Assembly: GCA_019635485.1 (NCBI GenBank)
Contig: JAHBZL010000017.1
Coordinates: forward strand, 36,743-100,742
Source: Piscinibacter sp.
GTDB lineage: Bacteria > Pseudomonadota > Gammaproteobacteria > Burkholderiales > Burkholderiaceae_C
Direction: 5' to 3'
DNA: 64,000 nt
The stretch's first letter is position 1. Each line of letters starts with the position of its first letter. A model generated the notes under the pieces. That model saw nothing but the letters and a program-made list of their open reading frames with translations. It was not told where the DNA came from and searched no databases. Below are positions 1-8,132 of this stretch, in pieces. A program made the translations under genes and the position numbers.

Positions 1-182
1 GCGCGGATCGCCGCGCGCTGCTCGTCGTTCAGGCCGTAGCGGGTGCAGTAGGCCTCCTCGTCGGCGACGAAGGCGGCGCGGTTGGCGGCGTCGTTGAACG
101 AGAAGCACATCCTGTTCAGCGCATAACCCTTGCGCGCCTGCGCACCGTCGAACAGCGTGGTGCCGGGGATGTCGAAGCTCAT
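1..182 (-). CDS. ligA: Protocatechuate 4,5-dioxygenase alpha subunit, N-terminal part (LigA-like)
   Basis: The first 60 residues are visible; the gene runs off the left edge. The peptide starts MSFDIPGTTLFDGAQARKGY and continues with ALNRMCFSF and ADEEAYCTRYGL, which matches the opening of LigA/PmdA small subunits (IPGT, ARKGYxLN, DExAY). In this family LigA pairs with the Fe(II) catalytic subunit LigB for extradiol 4,5-cleavage of protocatechuate; that role is family knowledge. The ATG at 182 has GGAG about 7 nt upstream. It diverges from a LysR regulator, the usual arrangement for a regulated aromatic catabolic operon. The specific substrate (protocatechuate, gallate or a related catechol) cannot be fixed from this fragment. 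Confidence 0.85.
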   Translation of the reverse strand, partial: MSFDIPGTTLFDGAQARKGYALNRMCFSFNDAANRAAFVADEEAYCTRYGLNDEQRAAIR

Positions 183-267
183 GGGTCGTCTCCGGGTCCG
201 GTTGTTGATGTCGGTCAGTGTCGAAAAGCCCATGCATGAGATAAAGCCGAGGCCGTTCATTCCACCC
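183..267. promoter_or_regulatory. Divergent ligA/LysR control region
   Basis: These 85 bp separate the ligA-like start from the LysR start and must hold both promoters. An AT-richer patch with the palindrome ATGCAT (232-240) and ATAAAG is the only visible distinct sequence and is a candidate LysR contact. No confident -35/-10 pair is assigned. Confidence 0.3.
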
Positions 268-1173
268 ATGAGCCATTTCGATCACCGGGACCTGGATGGC
301 CACGCCCTCGAACTGCTGCTGGCGGTGCACGAGGAAGGCTCGGTCACCCGCGCGGCGCAGCGCCTGGGCGTCACGCAATCGGCCGTCAGCCACGGGCTGG
401 ACAAGCTGCGCGCGATCACGGGCGACGCGCTGTTCGTGCGCGCCGGCCGCGGCATCGCCGCCACGGCACAGGCCGAGGCGCTCGCCGCCCGGGCGCGTGC
501 GCTGCTCGACGAACTGCGCGCCTTCAGCCAGGCCGCCGGGTTCGACCCGGCGCGCTGGCAGGGCACGCTGACCATCGCCGCCAACGACCTGCAGCGCGAC
601 CTGCTGCTGCCCGCCCTGCTGCGCCGGCTGCGCGCGGTCTCGCGCGGCGCCACGCTGCGGGTCATTCCCTCCGGCGCGCCGCAGCCGGCGCTGCTGCGCG
701 AGCAGGGCTGCGACCTGGTCGTCACGCCGCGCCCGCCGGAGGCCGCGGACCTGCTGCAGAAGCGCCTGTTCGAGGACCGCTACCGGGTCTGGTTCGATCC
801 CGCGCAGCGCCGCGCGCCGGCCGACCGTGCCGAGTACCTGGCCGGCGAGCACGTCACCGTGCGCTACGAGGACGGCCGGGCGCTGGACATCGACCGCTGG
901 CTCGGCGAGCGCGGCGTCGCCCGCACAATCGTCGCCACCGTGCCGGGATTCGCCGGCGTCGCCTCGCTGCTGCGCGGCGGACCGTGGCTGGCCACGCTTC
1001 CGGCCCGGCTCGCCGAGGGCGTGCTGCGCGGCCTGGCCAGCGCCGAGCCGCCGCTGGAGACGCCGCCCCTGCCGATGTACATGGTCTGGCACCGCCGCCG
1101 CCAGGACGACCCGCTGCACCGCTGGCTGCGCGCCGAGCTCGAGGCGGTCGCGCGCGATGCCGTGCCGGCCTGA
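268..1173 (+). CDS. LysR-family transcriptional regulator
   Basis: 301 aa, the usual LysR length. The N-terminal winged helix-turn-helix is clear (residues about 8-66: LELLLAVHEEGSVTRAAQ, then TQSAVSHGLDKLR), followed by a periplasmic-binding-protein-like effector domain. The ATG at 268 puts the helix-turn-helix at the usual distance from the start; an ATG at 232 is possible and neither has a strong ribosome site. It diverges from the ligA-like gene, so it probably controls ring-cleavage genes in response to an aromatic effector (inference). Its stop abuts the stop of the convergent AraC gene with no spacer. Confidence 0.9.
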   Translation: MSHFDHRDLDGHALELLLAVHEEGSVTRAAQRLGVTQSAVSHGLDKLRAITGDALFVRAGRGIAATAQAEALAARARALLDELRAFSQAAGFDPARWQGTLTIAANDLQRDLLLPALLRRLRAVSRGATLRVIPSGAPQPALLREQGCDLVVTPRPPEAADLLQKRLFEDRYRVWFDPAQRRAPADRAEYLAGEHVTVRYEDGRALDIDRWLGERGVARTIVATVPGFAGVASLLRGGPWLATLPARLAEGVLRGLASAEPPLETPPLPMYMVWHRRRQDDPLHRWLRAELEAVARDAVPA

Positions 1174-2049
1174 TCAGCCGCCGTGGGCGGCGCGGTACTC
1201 GCGCGGTCCGCGCCCGACGTGGCGCTTGAAGAAGCGGCAGAAGTAGGCCGGATCCTCGAAGCCGAGTTCGAAGGCGATCCGCGATACCGGCGCCGCCACG
1301 TGCACGAGGCGTCGGCACGCCTCGCGCACCAGGCGCTCGTGCAGCAGGGCCTGCACGCTGCGGCCGGTCTCGGCGCGCACCATGCGGTTCAGCCGTTCCG
1401 CCGACAGACCCAGCCGCTCGGCGTAGCGCGTCACCGGCCAGTGCTCGCGGTAGTGCGCCTCGGCCAGCGCCACCCAGCGCGTGTAGTGCGTGGCACTGCC
1501 GGCGCCGCGCCGCGGGACCGCGGCATCGCGCGCCGCCAGGCCCGCCACGCGCCATAGCACCGAACGCGCCAGCCAGCCGGGCAGCGGGCCGTGGTCGGCC
1601 GCCTCGTGCTCGGCCAGCAGCACGCGGAACAGTGCGTCAAGCCGCGCCGCCTGGTGGGCCGGCACCGCCACCGGGCCAGCCACGGCGAACAGGCGCTGCA
1701 GCGCGTCGCCGAGCGTGCGCTCGGCGTCGCCCTCGGTCAGCGCGCGCGCATCGAAGGTGAGCACGTGACCTTCGCTGGCCGGCGTGAAGCGGAAGGCGTG
1801 CGCCGTCGCCGGCGGGATCGCGAAGGCCTGCGGCCCCTCCGCCTCGATGCGCGATTCGTCCAACAGCGCGATCACCGGCCCGGCATGCAGCCAGAGCAGC
1901 TGGTGCAGCCCGTGGTGCACGTGCGTCTCGATCTCCCAGCGATAGCGCCGGCTGCGCGCCTCGATGGACTCGACATGCAGCAGCGCCTCGGGCGGGGTGC
2001 CGGCCTCGCCGTAGAGCGCGAAGGCGGGCAGGAGGTGGCGGCGGGCCAT
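1174..2049 (-). CDS. AraC-family regulator (PobR-like architecture)
   Basis: 291 aa: an N-terminal cupin-type sensing domain (about 20-110) and a C-terminal double helix-turn-helix (about 190-285) ending in the AraC signature region ISRIAFELGFEDPAYFCRFFKR-like, with only VSRIAFELGF and DPAYFCRFFK quoted here. Layout and length resemble PobR-type activators of 4-hydroxybenzoate genes. It diverges from the P450 operon across 112 bp full of inverted repeats, so it is the likely regulator of that operon. Effector unknown. Confidence 0.85.
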   Translation of the reverse strand: MARRHLLPAFALYGEAGTPPEALLHVESIEARSRRYRWEIETHVHHGLHQLLWLHAGPVIALLDESRIEAEGPQAFAIPPATAHAFRFTPASEGHVLTFDARALTEGDAERTLGDALQRLFAVAGPVAVPAHQAARLDALFRVLLAEHEAADHGPLPGWLARSVLWRVAGLAARDAAVPRRGAGSATHYTRWVALAEAHYREHWPVTRYAERLGLSAERLNRMVRAETGRSVQALLHERLVREACRRLVHVAAPVSRIAFELGFEDPAYFCRFFKRHVGRGPREYRAAHGG

Positions 2050-2069
2050 GCCGGAATGCTACGTGAAAA

Positions 2070-2083
2070 GTGCAAGTTTGCAC
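2070..2083. promoter_or_regulatory. Perfect inverted repeat, candidate AraC operator
   Basis: GTGCAA-GT-TTGCAC is a perfect 6-bp inverted repeat with a 2-bp spacer, 20 bp upstream of the AraC start codon and 79 bp before the P450 start. Its position suits autoregulation of the AraC gene and activation of the P450 operon; that role is inferred. Confidence 0.45.
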
Positions 2084-2091
2084 CGCAGCAT

Positions 2092-2134
2092 GTGCAGCCT
2101 CGGCAGCAACCCGTTGCCGAGAATCCGGCTGCAC
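2092..2134. promoter_or_regulatory. Nested inverted repeats in the P450 leader/promoter
   Basis: GTGCAGCC (2092-2099) pairs perfectly with GGCTGCAC (2127-2134), and inside it CTCGGCA (2099-2105) pairs with TGCCGAG (2115-2121). The result is one long imperfect hairpin or two nested operators directly upstream of the P450 gene. It shares the GTGCA core with the repeat at 2070, which favours protein binding sites over a terminator. Confidence 0.45.
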
Positions 2135-2161
2135 TGCACACCACAACGCCGGAGACACGCG

Positions 2162-3325
2162 ATGTTCACGTTCGATCCCTACTCGCCCGTCGTCGACGCC
2201 GACCCCTTCCCCTTCTACAAGGTGCTGCGCGACGACCACCCCTGCTTCTGGAGCCCCGAGGCGCAGATGTGGATCCTGTCGCGCTACGCGGACATCGTCT
2301 CCGCCGGGCAGGACTGGCAGACCTACTCGTCGGCCCGGGGCAACCTGATGACCGAGCTGCCCGGGCGCGCCGGCGCGACGCTGGGCACCACCGATCCCCC
2401 ACGCCACGACCGGCTGCGCGGCCTGATCCAGCACGCCTTCATGAAGCGCAACCTGGAGAGCCTGGCCGGGCCGATCCGCGAGATCGCGCAGGCCACCGCG
2501 GCGCCGCTGCGCGACCAGGCGCGCTTCGACTTCATCGACGAGTTCTCGTCGAAGTTCACCGTGCGGGTGCTGTTCGCGGCGCTCGGCCTGCCGCTGGGCG
2601 ACGAGCAGACGGTGCGCGACAAGGCGGTGCTGATGGTGCAGAGCGACCCGCTGACGCGGGCCAAGGCGCCGCAGCACATCGCCGCCTACCAGTGGATGCA
2701 GGACTACGCCGCCCAGGTGATCGCGCAGCGGCGGGCCGAACCGAAGAACGACCTGATCTCGCATTTCTCGATGGCCGAGATCGACGGCGACCGGCTCGAC
2801 GAACGCGAGGTGCTGCTGACCACCACCACGCTGATCATGGCCGGCATCGAGTCGCTGGGCGGCTTCATGAGCATGTTCGCGCTCAACCTGGCCGACCACC
2901 GCGAGGCGCGCGAGGCGGTGGTGGCCGACCCGGCGCTGCTGGGCGAGGCGGTGGAGGAGTCGCTGCGCTTCAACACCTCGGCGCAGCGCTTCAAGCGCTG
3001 CCTGCGCCGCGACGTGACGCTGCACGGCCAGACGATGCGCGAAGGCGACTTCGTCTGCCTGGCCTACGGCTCGGGCAACCGCGACGAGCGCCAGTTCCCG
3101 AACCCGGATGTCTACGACATCCGCCGCAAGCCGCGCGGCCACCTGGGGTTCGGCGGCGGCGTGCACGCCTGCCTGGGCACCTCGATCGCGCGGCTGTCCG
3201 TCAAGATCGCGTTCGAGGAACTGCACCGCGTCGTGCCGGCGTACCGGCGCGTGCAGGAGCAGCTGGCGTGGATGCCCTCCTCGACCTTCCGCAGCCCGCT
3301 GCGGCTCGAGCTCGCGCAGCAGTGA
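2162..3325 (+). CDS. Cytochrome P450, bacterial class I
   Basis: 387 aa, soluble bacterial P450 size. Visible landmarks: I-helix LIMAGIESLGG (224-234), the K-helix ExxR as ESLR (266-269), and the haem-binding loop FGGGVHACLG (330-339) with the thiolate Cys337. In the I-helix the usual acid-Thr pair is Glu230-Ser231, an uncommon variant of the proton-delivery pair. It is the first gene of a three-gene operon with its own ferredoxin and reductase. Near a PobR-like regulator and a protocatechuate dioxygenase subunit, a plausible job is hydroxylation or O-demethylation of a para-substituted benzoate (inference; substrate not readable). The chosen ATG directly precedes the conserved start of the fold. 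Confidence 0.95.
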   Translation: MFTFDPYSPVVDADPFPFYKVLRDDHPCFWSPEAQMWILSRYADIVSAGQDWQTYSSARGNLMTELPGRAGATLGTTDPPRHDRLRGLIQHAFMKRNLESLAGPIREIAQATAAPLRDQARFDFIDEFSSKFTVRVLFAALGLPLGDEQTVRDKAVLMVQSDPLTRAKAPQHIAAYQWMQDYAAQVIAQRRAEPKNDLISHFSMAEIDGDRLDEREVLLTTTTLIMAGIESLGGFMSMFALNLADHREAREAVVADPALLGEAVEESLRFNTSAQRFKRCLRRDVTLHGQTMREGDFVCLAYGSGNRDERQFPNPDVYDIRRKPRGHLGFGGGVHACLGTSIARLSVKIAFEELHRVVPAYRRVQEQLAWMPSSTFRSPLRLELAQQ

Positions 3326-3338
3326 CGGAGCCGAGGAC

Positions 3339-3662
3339 ATGACGCGCATCACCTTCATCGACCCGGCCGGCAGCGCCACCGAACTCGACGTGCCGGATGG
3401 CTGGAGCCTCATGCAGGCCGCCACCGCGAACGGCGTGGACGGCATCGTCGGCGAATGCGGCGGTTCGTGCGCCTGCGCCACCTGCCACTGCTATGTCGAC
3501 GAGCTGCTGGCCACGCGACTGCCACCGCCGGCGCAGAACGAACTGGACATGCTCGCCAACGTCGCCGCCGAGCGGCGCCCGAACAGCCGGCTGGCCTGCC
3601 AGCTCAAGGTGAGCCCGGCGCTGGCCGGCGGCTCGCTGCAGTTGCCGGCGTGCCAGGAGTGA
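3339..3662 (+). CDS. [2Fe-2S] ferredoxin of the P450 system
   Basis: 107 aa adrenodoxin/putidaredoxin-type ferredoxin. Cluster ligands are Cys40, Cys46, Cys49 (C-x5-C-x2-C) and Cys87; extra cysteines at 44 and 51 lie in the same loop. It starts 13 nt after the P450 stop and ends just before the reductase, so the three are co-transcribed. It carries single electrons from the reductase to the P450 in the cytoplasm. Confidence 0.95.
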   Translation: MTRITFIDPAGSATELDVPDGWSLMQAATANGVDGIVGECGGSCACATCHCYVDELLATRLPPPAQNELDMLANVAAERRPNSRLACQLKVSPALAGGSLQLPACQE

Positions 3663-3667
3663 CGCCC

Positions 3668-4933
3668 ATGCGCCGCGTGGTGATCGTGGGCGCCGGACAG
3701 GCCGGCGTGCAGTCCGCCGAGGCCCTGCGCAGCCTTGGCTTCGACGGCGAGATCACGCTGCTGGGCGACGAGGCACATGCGCCGTATCACCGGCCGCCGC
3801 TCTCCAAGGGCTGGCTGGCCGGCGACATGCAGGCGGCCCAGCTCGTGCTGCGGGCCCCCGAGGCGCTGGCGCGCAAGGGCATCGTGCTGCGCACGGGCGT
3901 GCCGGTGCAGGCGATCGACCGCACGACGCGCGAGCTGCATCTGGCCGGCGGCGAGCGCCTCGCCTGGGACGGCCTGGTGCTCGCCACGGGCGCGCGTCCG
4001 CGCCGCCTGCCGATGCCGCACGCCGAGGCGCCCAACGTGCACGTGCTGCGCTCGCGCGACGACGCCAGCGCGCTGGCCGCGGCCCTCGACGCCTGCGCCG
4101 CCGCCGGGGCGCCGCTGGTTGTGCTCGGCGGCGGCTTCATCGGCCTGGAGGTGGCCGCCACCGCGCGCAAAAAGGGCCTGACCGTCGGTGTGCTCGAGGC
4201 CCAGCCGCGCCTGCTGGCGCGCGCGCTGCCGCCGCTGCTGTCGGACTGGTTCGCGCAACTGCACCGTTCGCATGGCGTCGGGCTGGAACTGGCTGCGCAG
4301 GTCGAGGCGCTGCAGGCCGGCGCCGACGGCCGCGTCACGGCGATCCGGCTCGCAGATGGCCGCAACCTGCCCTGCGGTGCGCTGCTGCTGGGGGTGGGCG
4401 CGGTCGCGAACGACGAGCTGGCGCGCGCCGCCGGGCTCGCCTGCGAAGGCGGCATCGTCGTCGATGCCTGCGGGCGCACGGCCGACCCGGCGATCGTCGC
4501 GGCGGGGGACTGCAGCGTGCGGCGCCTGCCCGACGGCAGCCTGCTGCGGCTCGAATCGGTGCAGGGCGCGACCGAGGGCGGCAAGGCCGCGGCCGCGGCG
4601 CTGCTGGGCCTGGAGAAGCCCTTCACGGCCGCGCCCTGGTTCTGGTCCGACCAGTTCGGCCGCAAGCTGCAGATGGCCGGGCTCGGTGCCGCGGCGGATC
4701 GTTCGGTGCTGCGCGGCCGCCTGGACGGTGCCGGCTTCTCGGTCTGGCACTACTGCCGCGAGCGGCTCGTCGGCGTCGACACGATCGACCTGGCGAAGGA
4801 CCACCTGCTCGCGCGCCGGCTGCTCGATGCGGGTCTGTCGCCCGACCCGATGTTGATCGCCGACCCGGCCTACGACCCGGCCGGCCTGCTGGCGTCTCCA
4901 CCCGCCACGCCCCTCGTCGCCGGCAGTCGCTGA
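3668..4933 (+). CDS. FAD-dependent ferredoxin reductase
   Basis: 421 aa, putidaredoxin-reductase family. The FAD-binding dinucleotide fold is at the N terminus (VVIVGAGQAG, residues 4-13), followed by the PYHRPPLSK motif typical of the family. A second GxGxxG-type fold for NAD(P)H (VVLGGGFIGLEVA) lies about residue 150, and an ATGA-like AAGD FAD motif near 280. It passes electrons from NAD(P)H to the ferredoxin encoded 5 bp upstream and completes the three-component P450 system. Confidence 0.95.
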   Translation: MRRVVIVGAGQAGVQSAEALRSLGFDGEITLLGDEAHAPYHRPPLSKGWLAGDMQAAQLVLRAPEALARKGIVLRTGVPVQAIDRTTRELHLAGGERLAWDGLVLATGARPRRLPMPHAEAPNVHVLRSRDDASALAAALDACAAAGAPLVVLGGGFIGLEVAATARKKGLTVGVLEAQPRLLARALPPLLSDWFAQLHRSHGVGLELAAQVEALQAGADGRVTAIRLADGRNLPCGALLLGVGAVANDELARAAGLACEGGIVVDACGRTADPAIVAAGDCSVRRLPDGSLLRLESVQGATEGGKAAAAALLGLEKPFTAAPWFWSDQFGRKLQMAGLGAAADRSVLRGRLDGAGFSVWHYCRERLVGVDTIDLAKDHLLARRLLDAGLSPDPMLIADPAYDPAGLLASPPATPLVAGSR

Positions 4934-4958
4934 GAGACGCCGCGCCGCCCGAGGACGC

Positions 4959-5225
4959 TCAGAGGTCGTCGGCCAGCACCTCCAGCGCGATCAGCTGCTC
5001 GCGCAGCGCCCAGCGGGCGCGCCAGCCGTCGCCCTGCCAGGCCGGATCGTCGGCGCGCTCGAAGGCGGCCAGCGCGGCGGATTCGTCCGCGAACACGCGG
5101 CAGCAGCCCTGCGCGAACAGCTCGCCGGCAGCGCTGCCCTCCAGCTTGCGCTGCAGGTCCTGCGCGTCGAACGCGAACCAGGCGCGCGGCGTGGCCTGCG
5201 GCGGCATCTCGAGCACGTAGATCAT
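4959..5225 (-). CDS. Small protein of unknown function
   Basis: 88 aa, unrecognised. The start at 5225 overlaps the stop of the gene upstream by 4 bp, which indicates translational coupling. The product is acidic, soluble-looking and rich in Ala, Phe and Trp, without signal peptide or membrane segment. It converges on the reductase gene. It is kept because of the coupling and coding-like composition. Confidence 0.6.
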   Translation of the reverse strand: MIYVLEMPPQATPRAWFAFDAQDLQRKLEGSAAGELFAQGCCRVFADESAALAAFERADDPAWQGDGWRARWALREQLIALEVLADDL

Positions 5226-5548
5226 TCCGCGCCGTCCACCGCCACCTTGCGCCACACCGCACGGCGCAGCCGCTCCTGCGCGGCCTGCGGCGAGCCGTCG
5301 AAGGCATCGTGCACCCGGCGCAGCGCGGCCTGCGCCACCGAGGCCTCGGCCAGCGTCAGCGGCAGCCGGCCCGCCATGTGCGTGGCCAGCGGCAGCACCT
5401 TCAGGATGGCCTGCCGGTTCGGGTGCTCGTCCAGCACGACCAGGTCGTCGGCCTCCGGCCGGCCGTCCAGGCAGATCCGGCCGTCGACCACCTCGACACG
5501 CCGGCCGTCGCTGGTGATGCGGATCAGAACGGGGGAAGTCGCGCTCAT
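5222..5548 (-). CDS. Conserved-looking small protein, unknown function
   Basis: 108 aa, not recognised. It opens with a short beta-rich stretch (VLIRITSDGRRVEVVDGRI) and continues with an amphipathic helical half. No signal peptide or metal motif is visible. A GAGGT-like ribosome site precedes the ATG at 5548. It is followed by, and overlaps, the 88-aa gene, and lies 112 bp downstream of the helicase gene on the same strand. Confidence 0.6.
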   Translation of the reverse strand: MSATSPVLIRITSDGRRVEVVDGRICLDGRPEADDLVVLDEHPNRQAILKVLPLATHMAGRLPLTLAEASVAQAALRRVHDAFDGSPQAAQERLRRAVWRKVAVDGAE

Positions 5549-5660
5549 GGGAACCTCGTGTCCACGTCGGGCTTGTCGGGTTTGCGACAGCCCACGGCCT
5601 GCCGAGGGCTGTCCGAGCGTCCCATGCAGCTTCGGTGCCATGCCGGCGCCGGGCTCGCGG

Positions 5661-7922
5661 TCAGGGGAAGCGCCCCCCGCGCCGCCCGGTGCGCACCTGT
5701 GCCAACGGCCGCTTGCCCTTGAGCTGCCGCTCGATGCCCTCGTTGAGCGCGGCGCGCAGCGCGTGCACCTCCTCGACATGGCCGTAGATGCCCGGGAAAC
5801 GCAGGTCCAGCCACAGCCACAGCGTGCAGCCGCGCAGCGCCTGCTCCATGCGGTCCAGGCGGCTGTGGCCGTCGACCGCGTCGAGGAACCACGGCTTGCC
5901 GGCCTGGCCGAGCAGCGCATGGCGGCTGGCCCAGTCGAGGAACTCCTGCAGCTGCGACTCGGTGCGCGTGTCCACCGGTGCCTGCGCATAGACGAAGCGC
6001 TGCCGCAGCGGCAGCTTGGCGGCGCAGCGGTCCAGCGACTCGGCCAGCAGCAGCATCTGCTCCAGCTCGGCCACCTCGAAGTGCGTGTCGTCCAGCCGCA
6101 ACTGCTCGACGAACACCCCGAGCACCTCGCGCAGCCGGGTGCGGTGCAGCCGCGCGGCGATCGTCTTCACGTGCCACGGATTCGGCGCGACCGGCGCCTT
6201 GAAACCCTCCGGCGCCTGCGCGCGCTGCGCCAGCAGCTCACGCAGTTCGCGCAGTGCGCCCGGCTCGGCGTCCTCGAGCACCCCGGCGAAACCTTCCTCG
6301 TGCAGGCCGAAGCGGCCCGCGCGCCCGGCGATCTGGTGCACCTCCGACGGCTCCAGCGGCCGGTCCCCCGCCCCGTCGAACTTGCTCAGCGTGCTGAACA
6401 GCACACGCCGGATCGGCAGGTTCAGGCCCATGCCGATCGCATCGGTGGCGACCAGGATGTCGGACTCGCCCTGCGCGAAGCGCTCCGCCTCGCGGCGCCG
6501 CACCTCCGGCGGCAGCGCGCCGTAGATCACCGAGACCACGTGGCCGGCCGCGGCGATGCGGTCGCGCAGCGCGAGCACGTCGCGCCGGCTGAAGGCCACC
6601 ACCGCGTCGCCGCGCTGCAGCGCCGCCAGGCCGACCGGCCGGGGCAGCAGCTGCACATGCTGCTTGCGTTCGAACAGGCGCACGCTGCAGCGCTCGCCGC
6701 ACAGGCCGAGCAGGCCCTGGATGACGGGCACCGCGTAGTCCGAGCAGATGATGACCAGCTCGTTGGCCGGCACGGCGACGATCGCCTGCGTCCAGGCCCA
6801 GCCGCGCGAGGCGTCGAAGATCATCTGCGCTTCGTCGATCACCGCCACGTCGACCGGCCGGTCCGTCGCGACCATCTCGATGGTGCTGGAGACCACCCGC
6901 GCATCCGGCGCCGGCACGTTTTCCTCGCCGGTCAGCAGCGAGCAGGCGACGCCCCGCGCCGCGAGCCGGTCTCGCCCTTCGAGCGCCAGCAGCCGCAGCG
7001 GCGCGAGGTAGGCCCCGTCGTGCGCCTGCGCCAGCCGTTCGAAGGCCGCGTGCGTCTTGCCGCTGTTGGGCGGGCCGACGTACAGCGTCACGCTGCGCTG
7101 CAGCCGCCGCGCATGCACGAAGGTGTCCGGGTAGCGCTGGAAGGCGAGGTCGTGGGTCAGCGTCTCGAGCGTGGCGAGCTCGGTGACGCGGTGCTCCCAG
7201 CGGTCCTGCGCGCGCGTGCAGGCGGCCAGCAGTTCGGGCAGCGGCTGCGGCCGCGCGCATTCGGCCTGCAGGCGCGGCCGCAGCTCGTCCAGCCGCTGCG
7301 GCTGGTAGGCCTGGCTGCGCGCCACCAGCCGCGCCAGCAGCGCGACCACCTCGCCCGCCTGCGGATGCGGCGGCTCGGGTCCGAGGGCGGCGCGCAGCGC
7401 GGTCTCGTCGCCGCTGCGGTGGAAGTCCCAGACCAGGCGGTCGTCCAGCGGGACCTGGTGGCGCAGCTCGAGGCGCCAGGGCGGCGCCTCGGGCACCGGC
7501 ACCTGCAGCACCTGCGTGGCCAGGCGCGTGAAGGCGCCACCCTCGCGGGCGACGCCCAGCGCCTCCAGCACCGCCGTGCGCTCGAGCATCAGCGGCCGCG
7601 CGCCCGGCCCGGAGCCCACCGCCGCCAGGTGCGCCAAGGCGGCATCGAACAGGCGCGGCTCGAGCCAGCGGCTCGGGCGCCCGCCGGCCGCGGCCTTCTG
7701 CAACTGCACGAGGCCCAGCTGGTCGAGCCGCTTGTCGGTGGCGTCCTCGCCCCAGTCCGCCGGCGTCACGACCTGCGGCAGCGCGTAGGCGACCTGACGC
7801 AGGCGTTCGAGCTGCCGCGGCCCGACCTGCGCCGGCACACGCGCCGCGTGGCGCGGGTCCGGCAGCGGCGACGGCGTCGGGGGCGGGCTCGCCGGATCGG
7901 CAGCGCTCTTCGGGGCGGGCAT
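5661..7922 (-). CDS. SUV3-like superfamily 2 RNA helicase
   Basis: 753 aa. Motifs are visible in order: Walker A GPPNSGKTHAA (about 276-286), a DEAQ box in VAVIDEAQMIFD, then motif V-like IGMGLNLPI and motif VI HQIAGRAGRFG. The VGPPNSGKT form, the DEAQ/DEIQ-type box and HQIxGRAGR are characteristic of the Ski2-like SUV3 family of mitochondrial RNA helicases and their proteobacterial relatives. A roughly 270-residue N-terminal extension precedes the helicase core and is not recognisable. It probably unwinds structured RNA for decay or maturation (inference). Divergent from the lipoprotein gene to its right. Confidence 0.85.
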   Translation of the reverse strand: MPAPKSAADPASPPPTPSPLPDPRHAARVPAQVGPRQLERLRQVAYALPQVVTPADWGEDATDKRLDQLGLVQLQKAAAGGRPSRWLEPRLFDAALAHLAAVGSGPGARPLMLERTAVLEALGVAREGGAFTRLATQVLQVPVPEAPPWRLELRHQVPLDDRLVWDFHRSGDETALRAALGPEPPHPQAGEVVALLARLVARSQAYQPQRLDELRPRLQAECARPQPLPELLAACTRAQDRWEHRVTELATLETLTHDLAFQRYPDTFVHARRLQRSVTLYVGPPNSGKTHAAFERLAQAHDGAYLAPLRLLALEGRDRLAARGVACSLLTGEENVPAPDARVVSSTIEMVATDRPVDVAVIDEAQMIFDASRGWAWTQAIVAVPANELVIICSDYAVPVIQGLLGLCGERCSVRLFERKQHVQLLPRPVGLAALQRGDAVVAFSRRDVLALRDRIAAAGHVVSVIYGALPPEVRRREAERFAQGESDILVATDAIGMGLNLPIRRVLFSTLSKFDGAGDRPLEPSEVHQIAGRAGRFGLHEEGFAGVLEDAEPGALRELRELLAQRAQAPEGFKAPVAPNPWHVKTIAARLHRTRLREVLGVFVEQLRLDDTHFEVAELEQMLLLAESLDRCAAKLPLRQRFVYAQAPVDTRTESQLQEFLDWASRHALLGQAGKPWFLDAVDGHSRLDRMEQALRGCTLWLWLDLRFPGIYGHVEEVHALRAALNEGIERQLKGKRPLAQVRTGRRGGRFP

Positions 7923-8132
7923 GGGCAGGGAATCGGGAAGCCCCGACTCTACCCCCCGAGCGGGAGCCCCCCGAGATCGAGGTGTCCGACCACCTTTCGC
8001 CCGAACACTTTACGTCTGCGAACAGGACCCGGGATGTCCGCTTGAAGACACTCCGGGCCAGCAACAGACGACCGAGTCAGGTCGCGCGACGTGGGTGCGG
8101 CACACCCCGCACATCAGGGAAGGAGCGTCGGC

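Noticed and set aside
8035-8050. TGT-N10-ACA match upstream of the first lipoprotein
   Set aside because: No -24/-12 element follows and the gene has no link to nitrogen fixation; a few such six-base matches are expected by chance in 64 kb.
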